Source of the DNA: Pinus tabuliformis
Lineage: Eukaryota; Streptophyta; Pinopsida; Pinales; Pinaceae
Length of the DNA stretch: 64,000 nucleotides
Assembly (NCBI GenBank): GCA_031772625.1
Contig: CM062815.1
Coordinates: 608,733,918-608,797,917 of the forward strand
Reading direction: 5' to 3'
Below, one piece after another: positions 10,989 through 22,716 of this stretch. How positions within the stretch are numbered: position 1 is the stretch's first letter; the number at the start of each line of letters is the position of its first letter. Under the pieces are notes generated by a model that was not told where the DNA came from, did not search any database, and worked only from the letters and a program-made list of their open reading frames with translations. The position numbers and the translations under genes are program-made.

Positions 10989-10993
10989 AGCAA
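10989..10993. repeat. Target-site duplication AGCAA, right copy
   Basis: Identical to 2233-2237, directly after the last base of LTR 3. Confidence 0.85.
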
Positions 10994-12290
10994 AATGCCT
11001 GTTACATGGTGAGAATGTGAGCATGAAGATGAGGACATGCTTGCTTTACATGATCCGGTTACAGTAAATGCACTGCGGAACTGTGGCCTGTTCAAGTTTT
11101 TCCACATCTCTAGCATGAGGCATCAAATCAACTTGTTGCAGTATTTGCTTGATGCCTGGGATCCTACCAGCCAGGTGTTCTAGGTTAGGGGCAAATATAT
11201 CCCCTTGACTGTCGTGGACATCTATTTTTTGACCGGCTTATCGAGGCGGGGTGCCCCTATCTCATTATCAGGTTCGGCCCATGGGGGTGAATCTGTGAGA
11301 GATTACATTCGCAGGTATTGCAGAGAGGGATCTCAGCCAAGTAAGGACGGAAAGATCAATATCCGAGATGTCATGGATAGGCCCTTGAGGACCATTCTGT
11401 TCACTTTTTCTAGGATGGCTGGTAGTGTGGCTCTTCATGTGGCCAACCGGTCTTATATGCAGTATGAGTTAGAATGCCTTGAACCAAAGGTGTTCAACTG
11501 ATGTGATGCAATACTCTTTGTGATGAAAGAACAATTGACCAAGGTTAAAAATGGAAGATTGAAGAACTTTGGATATGGTTCTATTTTGACTGCTTTTGCC
11601 TTGGAAAAGATCCCGCTGATGCAGCCGTAGTATATTTCACTTGGTTTACCTCCACCGACTGAGCCACGGATGCAGAGATGGGTCGACCATATGTCCAGAC
11701 ATGCTGGTCAGTCTCAGGTTCCTTTTTCTGATACCTTCTTCTAGTGTTTCGATCGTCGGGAGATGGTTTTTTCCGAGTATCCATATGATGGTATGGATTT
11801 TCGAGGTGACCCAGATTTGGTACTGCCGGCTGGCGCGCAGTGGGGTGCCATTGGTAAATTCTTTGACCATATCTTTGTTTATCGTTTCTCTTTATAATGT
11901 ACCTGTGCTTTATTCTGTCAAGACTAATCAGAACTCATGTGCTCATGCAGATGTTGGACCAGTTCGGCCAGTAGTACGCCTGAGAGTGCCAGCTGCCGCT
12001 CCAGCAGGAGAGGCTGTGGGAAGGGCTATCCTTCATGACCTTGATGTGGCCGAGACTCTTTCAACATTACAGGATTAGGTCGAGGGCCTCACTCTCGGTA
12101 TTCCAGATGTGAGGACTGACAAGCTGTCTCTGAGGTTGCAGTGACATACTACTGGCATGCCAAGTCGATGGACTAGGCTTTTACGCATGATTGCACAGGC
12201 GGTGACTTGTTATCACCAGCATCATTAGACTAGGGTGCCCCCCAGCGTCATTTGACCAATTTTGTCTTGGTTACAGAACATTATGTGTAA
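10994..12290 (+). pseudogene. Plant-mobile-domain-like fragment
   Basis: The best open stretch is 11205-11501 (98 codons), with residues such as VVDIYFLTGLSRRGAPISLSG and a following block INIRDVMDRPLRTILF. The string IYFLTGLSRRG in this setting recalls plant mobile domain (aminotransferase-like) proteins, which are often carried by plant transposons. A probable intron with GTAAAT at its start and CATGCAG at its end lies around 11855-11949. The sequence is decayed, with several breaks. It is interrupted on its left by the tandem LTR composite and is itself inside element A. It may be part of an older LTR-type element or a stray gene copy. The family assignment is tentative. Confidence 0.45.
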
Positions 12291-12379
12291 ACCATAAAGA
12301 GTTATATATATATTTTGATTTTCAGAGTTTTATTTTGGTTAAGTTACATGATCCTGATGCAAATATTGATGAAATGCTT

Positions 12380-12818
12380 CTTTTTATAAATGTTGCAAAT
12401 GTCTATCTAACACATAATTTTCCAATGAGTCCGTTAATGTGTTTAAGTTTATGGAAATATGCTGATATTGAATAAAATCAAATTTCCTTTCCAAAATATT
12501 GACCCTTAGGAACATGCGATAGATAGCTGGATTTCAGACGGAGTAGATACCAGTGAGTTGTAGTATGATGAGCTGTGAGTCTAGCCTGACGACAAGTCAG
12601 TGTATGCCATGTGTGATGGCATCAAAGAGAATTTCTATCAACGTGCTATATTCAGCGATGTTATTTGTTGATCGACCAATACATACCCCTCTGAAACTTA
12701 CTAACTCGCCGCTTGGATCAAAAATGGCCCAGGCCGCAGAAGATAGGTTCCACAAACTATGACTCGTTCCTTCGGCATATCCAACAAATGATTCCAATAG
12801 GTTCGACATCTGCAACAA
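12380..12818 (-). mobile_element. Second (archaeal-type) RNase H region of element A
   Basis: Residues such as AIFDPSGELVSFRGVCIG and NNIAEYSTLIE match the second RNase H found in Tat-lineage Ty3/gypsy elements (family pattern: FDG...TNNEAEY.AL). It lies downstream of the integrase, one of the arrangements known in Tat elements. The region is broken. The insertion that carries the PMD-like fragment begins shortly beyond its end, between about 12290 and 12380. Confidence 0.7.
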
Positions 12819-12929
12819 ATGTAAAAAGTGGATTACTTGACCAAAACGATTACCCTTAGCGAAAACAAAAATGTAACAAAAGCATATGGGTTACTACACT
12901 ACATCATGCGTAGTAACGCTTAAGGTACA

Positions 12930-13960
12930 ATCCGTTACAGGGTTGCGCCAGCGGAATCCCGTCATAATCCATTAACTCATAGGCTCCTTTTGCTAATACA
13001 TGTTTAACAATATAGGGGCCCATCCATAAAGACTTGAATTTACCTGCTCCCAATTTATCGAATTATTGGTCGTAAAGCAAGACCAAGTCACCTTCTGAGA
13101 AGACACGGGGTCTGACATTCTTGTCGGATTGCGCCTTGACTCATTTCTTATGGGCTTCATTAGCCAAAGCAGCATCACGACGGGTTTCATCCAATTGGAT
13201 TAGTTCCAAGAAACGAGCGTCCTCTTCTGAAGTTTCAGGAGAAGGTCAATTGCGAGTTTGAGGGAAGAGATTTCACACTGAACTGGTAAGATTGCTTCTA
13301 GGCCATACACTAGTTGGAAGGGTGTAAACCCGGTTGCATTCCTTACCGATGTTCGGTATGCCCACAAGGCCGAGTATAGGATCAGGTGGCAACTCCTTTT
13401 GTGGACTCCAATCATCCTTTGCAGCATGCGCTTCAGGACCTTGTTGATTGCTTCAACTTGTCCGTTGGGCTGCAGGTAATATGGAATAGAGCTGTAGTTT
13501 GACAACCCTAATTTGGCAGCCAATTCAACCATTATGTGATTGCGAAAATGCGATCCATGATCTATGACTATAGCTTTTGGAATGCCGAATTTGGCAACTA
13601 CATGATTGAAAAATAAAAGGGCAGCTGTTTCACCAGTGTTATCTAATGTAGGCATCGCCTTGGCCGATTTGGTAAAATAGTCCACTATGACTATGATATA
13701 CCCATGCCCCCCGGTTAGGTGGGGTTACATGTCATGAAATCAATGCCCCATTTGGCGAATGGCCCAACAGCAACTATTGGCTGCAGATGTGCGGGTGGTC
13801 TTCTGGTTTTTCTATCAAAAATTCGACAGGCATGGCAACTTTTGACTGCGGTTATGCAATCTTTGAACATTGTTGGCCAGAAGTATCCTACTCGTAAAAA
13901 ATTTTGCACCGTAGCCTAACCAGATTGATGCCCTCCACACATGCCTAAATGGCAATCATT
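12930..13960 (-). mobile_element. Integrase region of element A
   Basis: The HHCC zinc-binding part is at about 13780-13960 (CHLGMCGGHQ, then CHACRIF). The DDE core is at 13200-13690: an Asp in MDYFTKSAKAMP, an Asp in IDHGSHFRN and a Glu in NGQVEAINK. Its end LVYGLEAILP is typical of plant Ty3/gypsy integrases. C-terminal sequence (GAGKFKSLWMGPY-like) continues toward 12930. The core is well conserved, but the region as a whole is broken. Confidence 0.85.
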
Positions 13961-13989
13961 CAGGACTTTTTCGGCTTCCTCATGGGTGA

Positions 13990-14629
13990 GGCACCTCCTC
14001 AGACTTGTATCGACACAACGATGGTAAAGCGTATCATCGACGATCATGTAGTCTTTTGATTGGTATCGAATACATTTTTGTTCTAAGCGGGAGGTATTAG
14101 GCCTATATTTTTGGGTCTGGAGATAGATGATTATATCTCCATACCACAAATTGCTTGAAGATATCAGAAACAAAGATTCATCCACGATTGTTTCTTCTGA
14201 TGTTTCATCGTTGGACGACGATGGGAGATCGCATAGTAATTCCGCGAAAACCAGGGATTTCTTTGACTTGGATTTTACAAATTCCAGATCAAACTCTTGA
14301 AGAATTTCTATCCATTTTGAATATTTGCCCCCCAACAACTGTCGCGACAATATATAAGTCATGGGGTTGCAATCTGACAGAATGGTAGTTTTTCGAAAGA
14401 GGACATAGTGTCGAAATCTCTGTATCGCTTGAACAGCTGCGAGTGCCATCTTTTCAACATAGGAATATTTTCTTTTTGTATCATTTAAGTTCCTACTTAA
14501 ATAATATATAGGATGTTCAACTCCGTTGTCTTCTTGAACTAAAACCATTGCGATGGTTGTATCCGCTGCAGCCAGATACAGGTTAAAGTCTTTTTGATAA
14601 TCAGGAGCATACATTAATGATGCTTTCAT
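13990..14629 (-). mobile_element. RNase H region of element A
   Basis: Residues FNLYLAAADTTIAMVLVQED, HPIYYLSRNLNDTKRKYSYV and KTTILSDCNPMTYILSR are the standard Ty3/gypsy RNase H that directly follows reverse transcriptase. The frame spans 237 codons and runs on into the linker and the first half of the integrase zinc domain. Confidence 0.85.
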
Positions 14630-14668
14630 TAGGGATTCTTTTAAAGCATCAAAGGAAGCTTGCGCGAC

Positions 14669-15869
14669 CTAATCCCAGATGAAGGGAACTTCCTTTTTCA
14701 ATAGACGTGTATAACCTTTAGCAAGTTCGGCGTAATTTGGAATGAACCTCCTCAGAAAGTTTGCATTCCCTTGGAGTTTCTGAATCTGAAGCAAATTTGA
14801 AGGTGGAGGCAAATTTATGATTACCTGAACCTTACATGGGTCGAGACAAATCCCGTCCTTTGAGACTACAAAGCCAAGCAAATGACCAAAACTGACACAA
14901 AACACACATTTGTGTGGATTGAGTCGTATCTTGTAATGTCGGCAACGTAGAAATATCGCTCTCAAATGCTGCGGATGATCGATCCGCTTTCGCGAATGAG
15001 CCGGAAGGTCATCGAGATATGGTTGAACGATGTTTTTGATGTCATGGAAGGCATAATTCATCGCCCTCTAAAATGTTGCCCCCTGCGTTCTTTAAACCAA
15101 AGGGTAATTTGCGATATGCGAATGTGCCCCATGGACAAATAAATGCAGTCTTTGACTGGTCCTGTGGGTGGATATTTATTTGATTATAACCGGAGAATCC
15201 ATCCATGAATGAAAAGATTTCACATCCAGCACATTCATCAATTATCTGATCAATAAAGGGTGCAGGATAGTTGTCTTTTGGACAAGCTTGATTTACATCC
15301 CTGTAATCGACGCACACTCTAATCGTTCCTTGTTTTTTCATCACAGGAACAATGTTCGATACCCAATCGGTTAGAGGAACCGGGTAAATGAAACCAGCAT
15401 GGAGAAGCTTTTCAACTTCTGCCTTGATGGCAGTGGCTTTCTTGGGGTGCACCTGCCGTAGCCGTTGTCATACTGGTTTGACATCTGGATACATCTTGAT
15501 TTCGTGTTCAACTATACTCGAGTCGATGCCTGGCATTTCATCATATGACCAAGCAAAGACATCTCTGAATTCGCGAAAAAGAGTGTTATATATTTCCAGT
15601 TCTGAAGGAGAACAACATTTTCCAACATAAATATTCTCTACAATATACGTTTTGGTTGAGATATTTATGGCGATAGTCTCTTCAATATTGGACAAGTTTC
15701 GCTCAGAATCCACCGTGTTTACAGTATTTGATAGGAAATCAAAAACTGAAGGATGATGAAGGTCATCAAGAGCATCTTCTTGACAATCCGGAAGATGGGA
15801 ACGATGGTGGTAATCTTCCCATGGCGCCCCTTCAATTACCATTGACTGAACAATTCCTTCGTCAATCAA
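14669..15869 (-). mobile_element. Reverse transcriptase region of element A
   Basis: Fingers and palm: WVSNIVPVMKKQGTIRVCVD, then FMDGFSGYNQI with the first catalytic Asp. The catalytic YLDD box is in IVQPYLDDLPAHS near 15010. The thumb region NANFLRRFIPNYAELAKGY lies near 14740. The WVSNIVPV/YLDDLPAHS style is that of plant Tat/Ogre elements. An upstream frame (15468-15869) holds the protease-RT linker, with FRDVFAWSYDEMPGID as the typical entry to reverse transcriptase. The region is broken. Confidence 0.88.
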
Positions 15870-15981
15870 TGCTTGATGAGCGTTGATTCGGGTCTGCCTC
15901 CCATGCCGAAAACATTGATTGCTACAATATTTCTATTGGGCTTGGAGCCAATACCTGTGGATGATCCATGTTTATATCATT

Positions 15982-16602
15982 TTATGAGATCTTTTGAATC
16001 GAAGATATCATATTGCAGGTTCCTACTGTCGCCAGTTCTGCCAGATTGATTGGAGGCAGGAGAGCAAAAGTCCCCATTAATATAGGGTCTTTTAGTAGGC
16101 CTACTCCGATATTTTGAAGCATATGGGGGCTTCCATGGATCATCAGAATGCTTCCCGTAACTTGGGAACTATTGGGGAGAAATGTTTGTTGGTCGACAAT
16201 TGTAATTCCTCCTTGAAAAGGAAATGCAATCTTCCTAAAGTAGGTCGACACAACCGCAGCCATAGCATGTATCCATGGTCTTCCCAGTAGGATGTCGTAA
16301 TCGAGGTTTCCGTCGATTACTTCGACATCTCTTTCTACTATTTTCCCTCCTAGTTCAACTTGCAAGTTACTTAGAATACCATATGGGGTATATGTTCATC
16401 CGTCAAATGCTTTTAATGTTGTCGAAGATTGCGACAAGGTTGGAGATCCTAATGTTTTCCAGCAACTCATCAACATAATACATGTAGATGCCCCCTCATC
16501 AATAATTGTTCGATGAACAGTTTTGTTGAGGGCTTTCACTTGAATGAGGAAAGCTAGTTGAGCTGGTAACTGAGGATCGTATCCTTTGTGATTAAAGGAC
16601 AC
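15982..16602 (-). mobile_element. Aspartic protease region of element A
   Basis: The active-site strand reads RTIIDEGASTCIM (plant retropepsin variant of DSG/DTG). The second conserved block, LDYDILLGRPWIHAM, has the ILLGR flap-end motif. The same two blocks occur in element B (50358-50630), which fixes the family. Confidence 0.8.
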
Positions 16603-16649
16603 AAGATTAGAATCCTTTGGGTCTATCCCACCTATAACTGATAATAAAG

Positions 16650-19530
16650 CCTACTTTTGGGATGGGAAATTTTGCAGTACCTCAAGTGTCGACATAGCGG
16701 ATGGCGATTGGGCCAGAACTTCCACTATATTATAATGCTGTGCTACTTTGGAACAAGGATTAAATGTCGACTTGTGTACTACTCCCTTTGGTGGTTTTAT
16801 TGTTAGCTTTGGAATGATGGGCGACGCAACTTCTGTTGAAGTTGTTGTCGAACTACTAGGTTGATCTTTATCCTTGTTGTTCGACAGCTGTGGATTCTCG
16901 TAATCTTTATTCCTTGTCGATATCAAAGCATCATTTTGTTGTTTCGAAACCGACAACATCAGTACTTGGGACAGGGAAGCATTTTCACTAGCAACCATAT
17001 TTGTTCCTGGATTTGGAAACGGATCAGTCAATACTGCCGAGGTGTTTGAATTCTTGAAGAATCTTTTAAGCTCAGCTTTATGTGGACAATTTTTTGTCCA
17101 ATGATCCTCATCACATACTAAGCATGGATTTTTTGGTTTCCTATCTCCAGGAGGGTTTGTAGAAGAATTTTCAGGTGATGATTCCTCCTGTTTCTTCTTC
17201 TTCCTTTTTTTTTTCTTCTTGCCTCTTGGTTGCTTGGTTTCTTTGCATTTATCAGTCGAGACGGCATTTACTTCTGAGGCGAGAAGTTATTTTTTTGCAT
17301 TTTGACTGGAAATCTTACGGGCCTTTTTAAATGTAGCCTTTGTCGATTTCGTGTCTGTCGTACCAATCACACCATCGTCGGCATGAGAGTCATTGTTCGA
17401 TTTAGGAGGAGGAGGGACAAAAAATTCTGGTCTGGGAGCGTCAGGAATTTTATCGTAGAGTGTGCCAGACTAAGTATAAATCAAGTCTAAATATTGTGCA
17501 CGAGAAATTACTTGCTCTTCAGTGATGACTCCTCCTTTTTCCACATCTTCTGTAATGGAAGGTAATAATGACTTAATAAACCATTCAGCTAAAAGCTAAT
17601 CAGGAACATACATTTTTACCATTCTACGACGACATCACCACTCATGAATATGATCGAATATGTGAGTGGTTGTTGTTTGTTTGAAATTGGTAAGAAGTTT
17701 TGTTCCCGTTTCGTACCTTATTGGTAACTGAAAATGGGTTAAAAAGGTTGTGGCTAGGGTAGTGAAGTTGTCAAACGAAGCTCTGGGTAACTCGATTTAC
17801 CATTTTGCTGCCGGACCAGTTAACATCCTCTAAAAAAGGCAAAGCCTAATCGAATCATCGTTTAGGGTGTTTGATGAACACCACAGATGAAATGTCATCA
17901 CATGATTCGACGGGTCTTCATCGAGATTTCCATTAAATTTAGGAATATCTGATGGAAGTTTACACGGTATCACTGGCCACCAAGGGGCGTAAGCAATTGG
18001 ATCGTTCGTTAACCTATTTAGATCCAGTAACTCCAAAGTTGCCACGAAGGGTAACTGTTGATTCAGGTTTGGCGAAGCATACCCAAGAAAAGATGGGATT
18101 GCCTGAGCAATTGGTCTCTGCATACCAGCATAATGCATTTGATGTTGGTAACTTTGGTAAGGTTGATGGGCATAACCATTGTAGAATGGATGATTTTGAC
18201 TGTTTTGAATACATGACTGCCCACTATTTGTAAAGATTTGTTGCTCAGATCCTTGGTATACTTGTTGGAATTGCGATTGTTGGTATTGCACCAGCCATGG
18301 TTGCGAAGCCATGTGCTGTTGTCCAATGCTAACCGTTTGACCAATATGAGGGGTAATTGTACCCATTTGGGCTTGTGTCATTCCACTATTTGGCGATTGT
18401 GGTTGAGTCACAGGGACAAGAGGCTGTTGCATTACAACCTGAGAAACCTGAGGTTGGCATACAACGGGCAATGATTGTACTTGCGACGCCATCACAATAG
18501 CCAGCGTGGTTGGTATATTTGACATAGGTAAACATTGTTGCATCGAATATACAACTCTTGGTTGTTGAGGCAGTATTGGCACCCAACCGCTAGATGTAAT
18601 TCCAGCATAACCTGAATTTTGTTGTGAACTCTCGTATGGTTGTCCTCCCGGAGGAGACAATGAAAGGGTATACTGCCCTCCATATGGCGGTAATCCGGTA
18701 CTTAAAGGAATTGTTTTCCCTTGAGGACCGGACTGCCCAAATTGACACCCTAAAGGATCAATTTGCTCAGACTCAACATAAGAGTTCCCGAATACTATTC
18801 CGGATGAACAAATAGGAACGGAAAATATTGTCGAAATACCCCCTGAGTGGGCCCCGTCTATCGATTGAGAGCTAGTTGGGATAGATGGTATGCCGGCAAA
18901 CATCGTTGGAGTGACAACAGGAAGTTCTACCGTCGTTGTGTCCGATGACACAGTCCTAGATGTCGACGGTTGTTCAGACATTTCTAGTTTATCCAAAAGA
19001 TTGCCTAGCGATTCTACAAGAGCTTCCGATGACAATAGACTAATTTCTGATGAAGAAGGATATAGAGTGATCCCGACTCCAAATCGCGATGGAGTACTAG
19101 ATGGAGGATCTTCCATAATCTCTTCTATAGCAATCAGACCAGGTGGAAGAGGTAGACTGTCTGGTCCGTAAAATATTTTTGGTGCCGAAGAAGGTATAGA
19201 ATCTACATCGACAGATGCTTGGGGAATAACACCTTCCGAATCAGATGTAGATGGAGTTGGTTCAGTAATACAAGTGTTTAACTTCACACTAGGATCAGTT
19301 CTACTGTCCTTTGGTGGCTGTTGAACTTCTTCTGTAAAGGCAGGGATACCAGAAATGTTTGGAGTAACCGGAGTCTCTGATGGTGTTGGAACACTTGTTG
19401 TAACTTTACCACGGGATTTGGAACCGGTTAAATGAGTTCACTTTGTTCGTAACAGTTTCGACTCTGGAGACAAAGACGGTTGACTCGTAACCCTCCGCGA
19501 ACGAAGGGGTTTCAATTGACTTTCTTCCAT
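16650..19530 (-). mobile_element. Gag region of element A
   Basis: The first ATG read on the minus strand is at 19530 (MEESQLK...), matching the gag start of element B. The N-terminal half (485-codon frame at 17830-19287) is rich in Ser, Pro and Gln. It ends in DPIAYAPWWPVIPCKLPSDI, the plant Ty3/gypsy gag core. Farther on come a lysine run (RGKKKKKK) near 17205 and one CCHC knuckle at 17086-17124 (CLVCDEDHWTKNC). A Ser/Thr-rich linker (16651-17031) leads to the protease. The region is broken. Confidence 0.8.
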
Positions 19531-21251
19531 GATTGCGGATTACTCGATCAACTAGAAATCAAGGGGAAGTATGTTTCCGAATTAGATGAATTTTAGACGC
19601 TTTGACACAACTTGCTTTTTCAATTTTTAAGAGTCGAGAAAAAACAAAAGATGACTCTAGTCGCCTTTGATTTTTAATGAGCCTAAAGTGACAAGTTCTT
19701 AGATGGACCTTTTCCATTAAAGAGTCTAAAAAGGAATGAAAGGGACTGCTCTGGAAATCTAAACAGAGGGATTACCAAACCAATCGCAAAACTGCAGAAT
19801 ACTTTTTATGGTACGGCAGTCAACCTTCCCGAATGTTGTGTTCAGTGCATTGTGGTCAATAGGGCGGCAGACACGACTTCCTATGGATAAAGGATATAGC
19901 CTATTGTGGTCCCCCAAAATATACTCAACGGTATGTGGGAGCACAAGTCCGTACTGGCACTTATCGCCTCAAAGTGGAGGAATCATCCAACCAACAGTGA
20001 AAACAACAGTTACTAGGCTTTACGACGCCGGAATACGTCTCTAGCCTAGACTTCTAGATGTTGTGCGTTAGGTTCCAAAGCGTTTTTAGATTCATTAAAT
20101 TTATTTTATAGTTGATCTTGCTTAATAAATTTTCCTTTCAGGTTCACCGCGTGATGTAGATGTACAATTCCTAAAATGCAATCTAAGATGATAAATAGTC
20201 ATTTAATATTCTTTTTGCAATGAAAATCATAGCTACTAAGGAAAGAGAGATGATTTTCTTTCAACATAGAGCAGAGAGCACACACTATATGCACTTGTCC
20301 TAAATCAAACCAACAAACAGTCTAAATGCAAATGCACATGCATGTATTTGTTTTCAGCCTTCTTAATGTGTGAATGATAAGAAGAAAGCTAAGCGCAAAC
20401 CTGAATTATTTTTCAAAGTGACAATTACTAACAAGCTTCTTTTCAAAACAAAAATGAAGACAATGACGACACTTTGCTATTCGAAATTGAAAACTTGCTT
20501 TCGACACTTGAAAAACTACTAATTCAAATCAAATACAAGAGTAACAGTGTAATCGACTATCAAGAACAATCAGATTCTCTTCTATGACTGAAAACGACAC
20601 TTGTGACAATTTCAAATCAAGAAACAACAGTAAAATTACGCTACTTCTTTGTAAAAGAGAACTGAAAATGACTCAAAATACATAAAACATTTTACAGTTC
20701 TTTGCAAAATGGAGGAAAAATAACGGCAAGGAAGGGGGTTTCAACAAAGGTGTACTGACTATAGGGAGAAAAACTCCTGAATAGAGATGAAAAGTATGAA
20801 CACAAAAGCCAAAATCTAAGAGCAGAAGAGGTCTGATTAGCGCACCTGTAGCACAGGGAAACTGAAATGCAACGCACCTACTACACTCAGGAAGTGCGAT
20901 GCATTTAGGTTTCAAAGAAGACACAATGCGATGGACCATGGACGAGACTTTAGCTGGGTTCTGGGTCACAATTTGTAGCTTAGTTCAGGGATTTAGGCTA
21001 GGCAAGTGGTAATCAGTAAATCAATCACAGGGGTAGATCTTATGAGGTTACTAGAGCCACCACAAGGGCAATTAGAGAGCTTGTAAATCAATTATTTAAT
21101 TCATAAACAAACCCGGAGATAGACTGAAGCAGCATTGACCTACTTTGCACTTGCATAGCAAATGTAGTTCGAAGGCTAGCTGGCTTGACATTAGGCTCCG
21201 TCTGTAAGTTTATAAAGTAAACAAATGTAGATAAACAAACAATCTACTCGT
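19531..21251 (-). other. Leader of element A with a conserved small frame
   Basis: About 1.7 kb between primer site and gag, matched by 47519-49260 in element B. A 61-codon frame (19759-19944) is kept at the same length in B (48850-49035), with most residues shared (VEYILGDHNRL, HNALNTTFGK, SILQFCDWFGN). Ogre elements are known to carry an extra frame before gag, but this one is much shorter. Copies of the GCTCGTTAAAA / GACTCTTTAAAA motif cluster at 19620-19730. Confidence 0.65.
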
Positions 21252-21347
21252 TCCCCAGTGGAGTCACCATTTTGTTATCGGGAAACCATTTTGTTATCGG
21301 GAAAACCAGAGATTCTGGGTTTGATCCCCAGCAGAGTCACCATTTTG
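21252..21347 (-). repeat. Duplicated LTR-end / primer-site junction of element A
   Basis: Two primer-site copies, read as TGGTGACTCCACTGGGGA (21252-21269) and TGGTGACTCTGCTGGGGA (21327-21344) on the minus strand, are each followed on the plus strand by TTTTGTTATCG. A third TTTTGTTATCG lies between. The LTR end and primer site have been partly duplicated, about 75 bp apart. Confidence 0.7.
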
Positions 21348-22382
21348 TTATCGAGAAAACTAGTGTCTATGCAGAGCTGCTAGTCCCACTAAGGCTGGTA
21401 GCTACCTTAGAAACAAACAAAATAAAAACTACTTTCGTTTTCCTTTATGAGAAATAGATAAGAGGGGAATAAGGAGACCAACCTCTGTCTTGCGCTTGGT
21501 TCCTTGCTCGATTCCTCTCTCTTCTGATAGGTCTTCGCCACTCGCTTCCTCGTCTACCCAACTTCAAAGAGTACCTGTAGAATCAAAGCAGCATAACACT
21601 ATCCAAGAACATATATCTATTATCATAAACAATATAGGACCAGATATATATTGACCACACAAATGCATATAACATCAATTATACAAGAATGTGGAGGAAA
21701 ACTTGAATAGCTTTATTGATAATCAAGAAAGAGCAAAGAGGATTACAGCCAATTGTTCTGACCCAACATCATACTCTCAGAAACAAAGCCCTTCTTCACC
21801 TCATGAAAAGCTTAGATCATCCAACACTATGATGTTGCACCAAGAAACCAACAACACTTCCTTACAAGATACAAAATTCCAGCCTCTGGATCTCTGGGAT
21901 GAGGGATCCATATATAGATGTTTGCAAGGGGGTGAGTCAGCTTTTGAGATTTGATTAGTGTCTTCTCTCTGATAGTTCTTGATTCCACTTAGATACTGAT
22001 GATCTCTTACTCATCCCTGGGCGAATGCAGAGAGGCAAGTGTCACAGGAGAAGTTTCTGGAAGATTCCATGCTCCTCCACCTTGTGGATTGACCCTACCA
22101 TTTGTCCACTCTTGCCCATCGCACCCCATAGAAGGGATTTTAAACATGCATCGCACCTACTGTGTGTAGGCAGGTGGGATGCAATGCACTTTGACCATGG
22201 AGCAGGTGAAATGGTCCAGTTTTGACCAGTTCTGAGTAGTTTTTCATGGAGAACTTCTCGGAGATGCTGTAATCAGTTGACCTTGTTCATTTAGGGGTTG
22301 GAATAACACTTTTATGGACTCAGGAACCCTTGGTTTATAGACATTTGTGATTGAGGTTGCAGTGCCCAAAAATGTCTATAAC
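21348..22382 (-). repeat. 5' LTR of element A (1035 bp)
   Basis: Read on the minus strand it starts TGTTATAGACATTTTTGGG at 22382 and ends GATAACA. It is about 85% similar by eye to the 1038-bp LTRs of element B and nearly the same length. A TATA box (CTATATATGG) near 21908 and an AATAAA signal near 21711 match those of B. Confidence 0.88.
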
Positions 22383-22716
22383 ACTTACCCCGCATCGGGT
22401 GATATCCCAGACACGAAATCTTAATGAAATATAGCCTGTGGGACATGACAATCGCAATCCCGCATCCGACGCTAAATACATTTTCCATTAAGCTTTTTTG
22501 CTAGGCAGTTGCAATCGCCGATATGTAGGATGATGTCATCTTTGCTACATGTCAGCCTATGAGTGGTGACACGTGTCACCTGGAAATGGCCCCATAAGAC
22601 ACCTAAAAATGCCAAAACCGAGTGACACATGTCCACTTGCTGCACCAACATCTGTACTGCCACATCACTAATGACATCATCTGCCATGTCAGCTCTAAGA
22701 ACCAATCACATGCTGC
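22383..22716 (+). promoter_or_regulatory. Promoter-like stretch with a perfect G-box palindrome
   Basis: Outside element A. It contains the 16-bp perfect palindrome GGTGACACGTGTCACC (22565-22580) centred on a G-box, plus several TGACATCA/GATGTCATC-type bZIP half sites at 22530, 22670 and nearby. A TATA-like GATAAAAAGG follows at 22739. No gene is visible downstream; it may be the U3 of an unrecognised LTR. Confidence 0.35.

Larger units (their letters stand above)
1..22382 (-). mobile_element. Element A: Tat/Ogre-like Ty3/gypsy LTR retrotransposon, interrupted by nested insertions
   Basis: Minus-strand order from the right: 5' LTR (22382-21348), primer site, long leader, gag with zinc knuckle, protease, reverse transcriptase, RNase H, integrase, and a second RNase H after the integrase. 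A 3' non-coding domain at 1-1650 is shared with element B. The extra RNase H and the reverse transcriptase style fit the Tat/Ogre branch of Ty3/gypsy. About 10.6 kb of foreign DNA (roughly 1.7-12.3 kb) separates the coding part from the 3' domain. By comparison with B, the 3' LTR should begin about 300 bp left of the window. The element is an old fossil with numerous breaks. Its LTR is about 85% like that of B by eye. Confidence 0.85.
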
